Of a stretch of 64,000 nt of DNA, positions 61,879 to 64,000 are shown one piece after another. The stretch covers positions 124,001-188,000 of the forward strand of contig CALHRZ010000003.1 in NCBI GenBank assembly GCA_938038445.1. The letters run 5' to 3'. Below the pieces are notes generated by a model that had not been told where the DNA came from, searched no databases, and was given only the letters and a program-made list of their open reading frames with translations. The DNA comes from an uncultured bacterium (GTDB taxonomy: Bacteria; Verrucomicrobiota; Kiritimatiellia; CAIKKV01). The position numbers and the translations under genes were made by a program. Numbering within the stretch: the stretch's first letter is position 1; each line of letters starts with the position of its first letter.

Positions 61879-61907
61879 TTTCTACTCCGTCCCTCTTGCA
61901 AACGCAA
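61879..61907 (-). promoter_or_regulatory. predicted promoter of the ATP-grasp gene
   Basis: On the minus strand TTGCGT (61907-61902) and TAGAAA (61884-61879) are 17 bases apart, about 30 bases before the ATG at 61848. Confidence 0.4.
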
Positions 61908-61947
61908 TCTCAAACCGTCAGAGTGTTTGTGGACCAGATAGCGGATG

Positions 61948-61976
61948 TAGACAAACCGAGGCGGACATAGTATTTT
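61948..61976 (+). promoter_or_regulatory. predicted promoter of the small lipoprotein / GH20-like pair
   Basis: TAGACA (61948-61953) and TATTTT (61971-61976) are 17 bases apart and 27 bases upstream of the ATG at 62004. This supports that start rather than the TTG at 61986. Confidence 0.4.
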
Positions 61977-62003
61977 AAGACAAGTTTGAATCGTTATATT
62001 CGG

Positions 62004-62423
62004 ATGCGTGCTTCTTTTTCCCTTCTTCTTATGGTGCTATCCGTCGGGGGGTGTCAGACGCCGACTGCCGTTGTTTTGCTCACGCCCGAAGGGAATGCCC
62101 GCCTTCAATACGAAAGCGGTTCGGAGGGAGCCGGCCGGCTTCTCTTGTTGCGCCGCGGGGAACGGTTGTTTACCGAAGAAGGCGCCACTCGGACTCTTCA
62201 CACGCGCGGCCATCCTCTGTTTGATGCCGTTTTGGATCCGGACACGAAGGAAGTCCGCGCCTTCATGGTGCACATTCGCGATGTGGAAGGTCGTGTGGCC
62301 TTTACGCTGTTGGACGAAAACGCCGATGGTGAATTTGACAAGAAAGTGGATTACCAAACGCAAGCTGTTTATGAATGGAAAAGCGGCCGTTGGATAGGAT
62401 TAAAACCGCAACCCACCCCATGA
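62004..62423 (+). CDS. small predicted lipoprotein of unknown function
   Basis: A 139-residue product. The signal peptide MRASFSLLLMVLSVGGC ends in a lipobox (VGGC, Cys17). The mature part is beta-rich (VVLLTPEGNARLQYESG, GRLLLLRRGERLFTEEGA, VAFTLLDENADGEFDKKVDY) with an EF-hand-like DENADGEFD stretch; I recognise no family. The stop overlaps the ATG of the GH20-like gene (ATGA), so the two are translationally coupled. This is the only hint to its role. Confidence 0.65.
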   Translation: MRASFSLLLMVLSVGGCQTPTAVVLLTPEGNARLQYESGSEGAGRLLLLRRGERLFTEEGATRTLHTRGHPLFDAVLDPDTKEVRAFMVHIRDVEGRVAFTLLDENADGEFDKKVDYQTQAVYEWKSGRWIGLKPQPTP

Positions 62424-64000
62424 GGATGTTCATGTTCGACGCGCTGATTCCGATTCCTCGTCATGGATTGCTTCTTGGCGGAACTCCCCTGCCGATTCAG
62501 AAGGCGTTCACGTGGAGGGGCGTGGAGATTCCCGAATTTCACCGTGCGGCATGGGATCGGCTTACGGCCGATCTTTGGGGTTCGTTTTTTTCCTCCGGTG
62601 GTGTTCCGATGCGGATTCGCCTCGATGCCAACTTTCGGGCTCCCGAATGGGCCGGCGTGGAGGAATCTTTGCGAAAGGAAGCCTACGAGCTGCGGAACGA
62701 CGGGCATGAAGTTTCTTTGCATGCCCCGGCGTGGGAGGGGCTTATTCGTGGACTGATGACTCTGGCCCAAATTTTGGAAGATGCCCAAGAAACGGGGTCG
62801 CTCCCTTGTTTTCGCGTCGCCGATTGGCCCCGGCTCGCAAGCCGCGGCATTCATTATGACTTGGCCCGCGAGATGGAATATCGGCCTGCTTATATGAAAA
62901 CGGTGATTCAGCGACTGGCTTATTTCAAGTTGAACACTTTTCATCTCTATCTCGAAGGAACGTATGCTTACAAGAGTGCGCCCGAAATCACGCCCTCCGG
63001 TGCGATGACGGAAGCCGATGCGCGCGAATTGGTTGAATGGGCTCGTCTGCTCGGCATAACGGTTATTCCTCAGGTGCCGACCTTAGGGCACATGGACAAG
63101 CTGCTCCATGGGCCGTATGAGGAATTGCGGGAGGAGCCGCTGAATTCCTATAATCTCTGTCCGACTCATCCCCGGTCCCGCCCGTTTCTCGCGGGGCTTC
63201 TTCACGATGTGGCCGAGGGGTTCCGCTCATCTTTGATCCATGTGGGCTATGATGAATCCCATTCTGGGCGCTGTGCGCGTTGCCGAACGCACGGCACGGC
63301 GGCCGATTTATTGGCCGGGCATCTGAATTGGTTGAACGATCAGGTCAAGGCATTGGGGGCGCGGACCATGATCTATGGGGACAAATTTCTTTCCGGCGTT
63401 CTCTTTCCGCGCGCGGATGCCGTCAATGGAGGGAGTATGGAGGAAGCCCAGCGGGCTTTGGACCGTGTGAGCCGCGATATTCTGATAACGGACTGGCACT
63501 ATACCGCGCCTTGGGGGGGCACTTTCCGCTTCTTTCGGGAGCAGGGGTTTGAGGTGCATGTCGCAACGGCGACCAACATTTACTGGCACGATTCCATCCC
63601 CTTGCATCGCGGGCATCATTGGATTGTGGAAACCATTGAAGAGGCGGTTCGGCAGGGAGTTACCGGAGGGTTCAACACCAACTGGGAATACTATCGGGGG
63701 GCATTTTTCGAAAACTATTGGTTTTTCCAGGCGTTGGCGGCGGAACGATTCTGGACCGATCGGCCGCATGTCTATCCGACGTTTGGATCCCGATTCTGCC
63801 GACGGTTCTGGGGGTTGTTCCGGGATGACTACTCCGAGGTGGCGGGTCTGATGGAGACCATTCCCGTGTTTCGCCGGTCAGCTTTTTTGGACAGTCCGAT
63901 TGTTGCAGATCAGGGGCCGGACCAGGGACGTCTGGATTATGAGGAACTGGCCGATTATCTGGAAAAACGGATTGCCGAAATAAGGGGAACGGCTCTTCGG
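62420..64000 (+). CDS. GH20-like beta-N-acetylhexosaminidase family protein, 3' end outside window
   Basis: At least 527 residues are visible and the frame runs past the right edge. An N-terminal alpha/beta domain (residues ~1-140, ending GLIRGLMTLAQILEDA) precedes the GH20 barrel: SRGIHYDLAREMEYRP (~150-165), FKLNTFHLYLEGTYAY, ITVIPQVPTLGHMDKLL and HVGYDESH, whose Asp278-Glu279 occupy the place of the catalytic Asp-Glu pair of hexosaminidases. No signal peptide is seen. Some GH20 and related leaderless proteins act on other amino sugars, so the exact substrate is open. It is coupled to the upstream lipoprotein gene through ATGA. Confidence 0.8.
   Translation, partial: MRMFMFDALIPIPRHGLLLGGTPLPIQKAFTWRGVEIPEFHRAAWDRLTADLWGSFFSSGGVPMRIRLDANFRAPEWAGVEESLRKEAYELRNDGHEVSLHAPAWEGLIRGLMTLAQILEDAQETGSLPCFRVADWPRLASRGIHYDLAREMEYRPAYMKTVIQRLAYFKLNTFHLYLEGTYAYKSAPEITPSGAMTEADARELVEWARLLGITVIPQVPTLGHMDKLLHGPYEELREEPLNSYNLCPTHPRSRPFLAGLLHDVAEGFRSSLIHVGYDESHSGRCARCRTHGTAADLLAGHLNWLNDQVKALGARTMIYGDKFLSGVLFPRADAVNGGSMEEAQRALDRVSRDILITDWHYTAPWGGTFRFFREQGFEVHVATATNIYWHDSIPLHRGHHWIVETIEEAVRQGVTGGFNTNWEYYRGAFFENYWFFQALAAERFWTDRPHVYPTFGSRFCRRFWGLFRDDYSEVAGLMETIPVFRRSAFLDSPIVADQGPDQGRLDYEELADYLEKRIAEIRGTALR

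Overview
The window is GC-rich and densely coded, and it looks like part of a Gram-negative bacterial chromosome from the PVC superphylum. Kiritimatiellota or a related Verrucomicrobiota lineage fits best. The main clues are a very long GreA-type protein (a form known from Chlamydiae and Verrucomicrobia), a dprA-topA-xer cluster, a Kdo transferase (so a lipopolysaccharide outer membrane), and large secreted beta-helix, autotransporter-associated-strand and CBM9-like proteins next to sulfatase, fucosidase and lyase genes. The phylum is an inference. I recognise no rRNA, tRNA, CRISPR array, transposase, phage or plasmid gene.

Layout. (1) 1-3468, plus strand: end of a LarA-type 2-hydroxyacid racemase/epimerase, an UxuB-type mannonate/fructuronate oxidoreductase and 6-phosphogluconate dehydrogenase, a sugar-acid set. 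(2) 3456-9937, minus strand: an apparent long run from a secreted alpha/alpha-toroid protein through a sulfatase and a GH29 fucosidase to a coupled nucleoside-salvage operon (deoA, purine nucleoside phosphorylase, cdd). (3) 10223-20721, plus strand: housekeeping block dprA, topA, xer recombinase, waaA, tgt, yajC, secDF and infA. (4) 20734-25997: a pseudouridine synthase (minus), then long GreA, a DksA-like protein, lspA and miaA. (5) 25948-32759: an extended SNF-type symporter divergent from a YetA/PcRGLX-like lyase, then a coupled SH3-protein/M48-lipoprotease pair. (6) 32838-51613: the accessory core. A LacI-family regulator lies between a 2129-residue exported protein (minus) and a five-gene plus-strand series: CBM9/propeller protein, duplicated beta-helix protein, GH141-like beta-helix enzyme, SGNH hydrolase with a CBM9-like domain, and a xylose-isomerase-like TIM barrel. 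(7) 51638-64000: a secreted ankyrin-MORN protein, a large autotransporter-associated repeat protein, a hybrid histidine kinase, CCA-adding enzyme, an orphan ATP-grasp ligase, a lipoprotein, and a GH20-like enzyme cut by the window end.

How it fits together. The accessory genes suggest use of fucosylated, sulfated or uronic-acid-containing polysaccharides. Large exported binding and cleaving proteins would act outside. Several leaderless enzymes (sulfatase, fucosidase, YetA-like lyase, GH20-like) would finish the work in the cytoplasm, and the UxuB step would feed central metabolism. The lacI intergenic region carries two divergent sigma70-like promoters, each overlapped by a site sharing the core TGTAACG, so self-regulated control of the locus is a testable prediction. 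Two near-identical perfect palindromes (28457-28488 and 56887-56912) in divergent intergenic regions form a second shared signal, of unknown partner. At least seven gene junctions use ATGA or GTGA stop-start overlaps, so translational coupling is common here. All family assignments come from reading motifs in the translated sequence; no database search was run.
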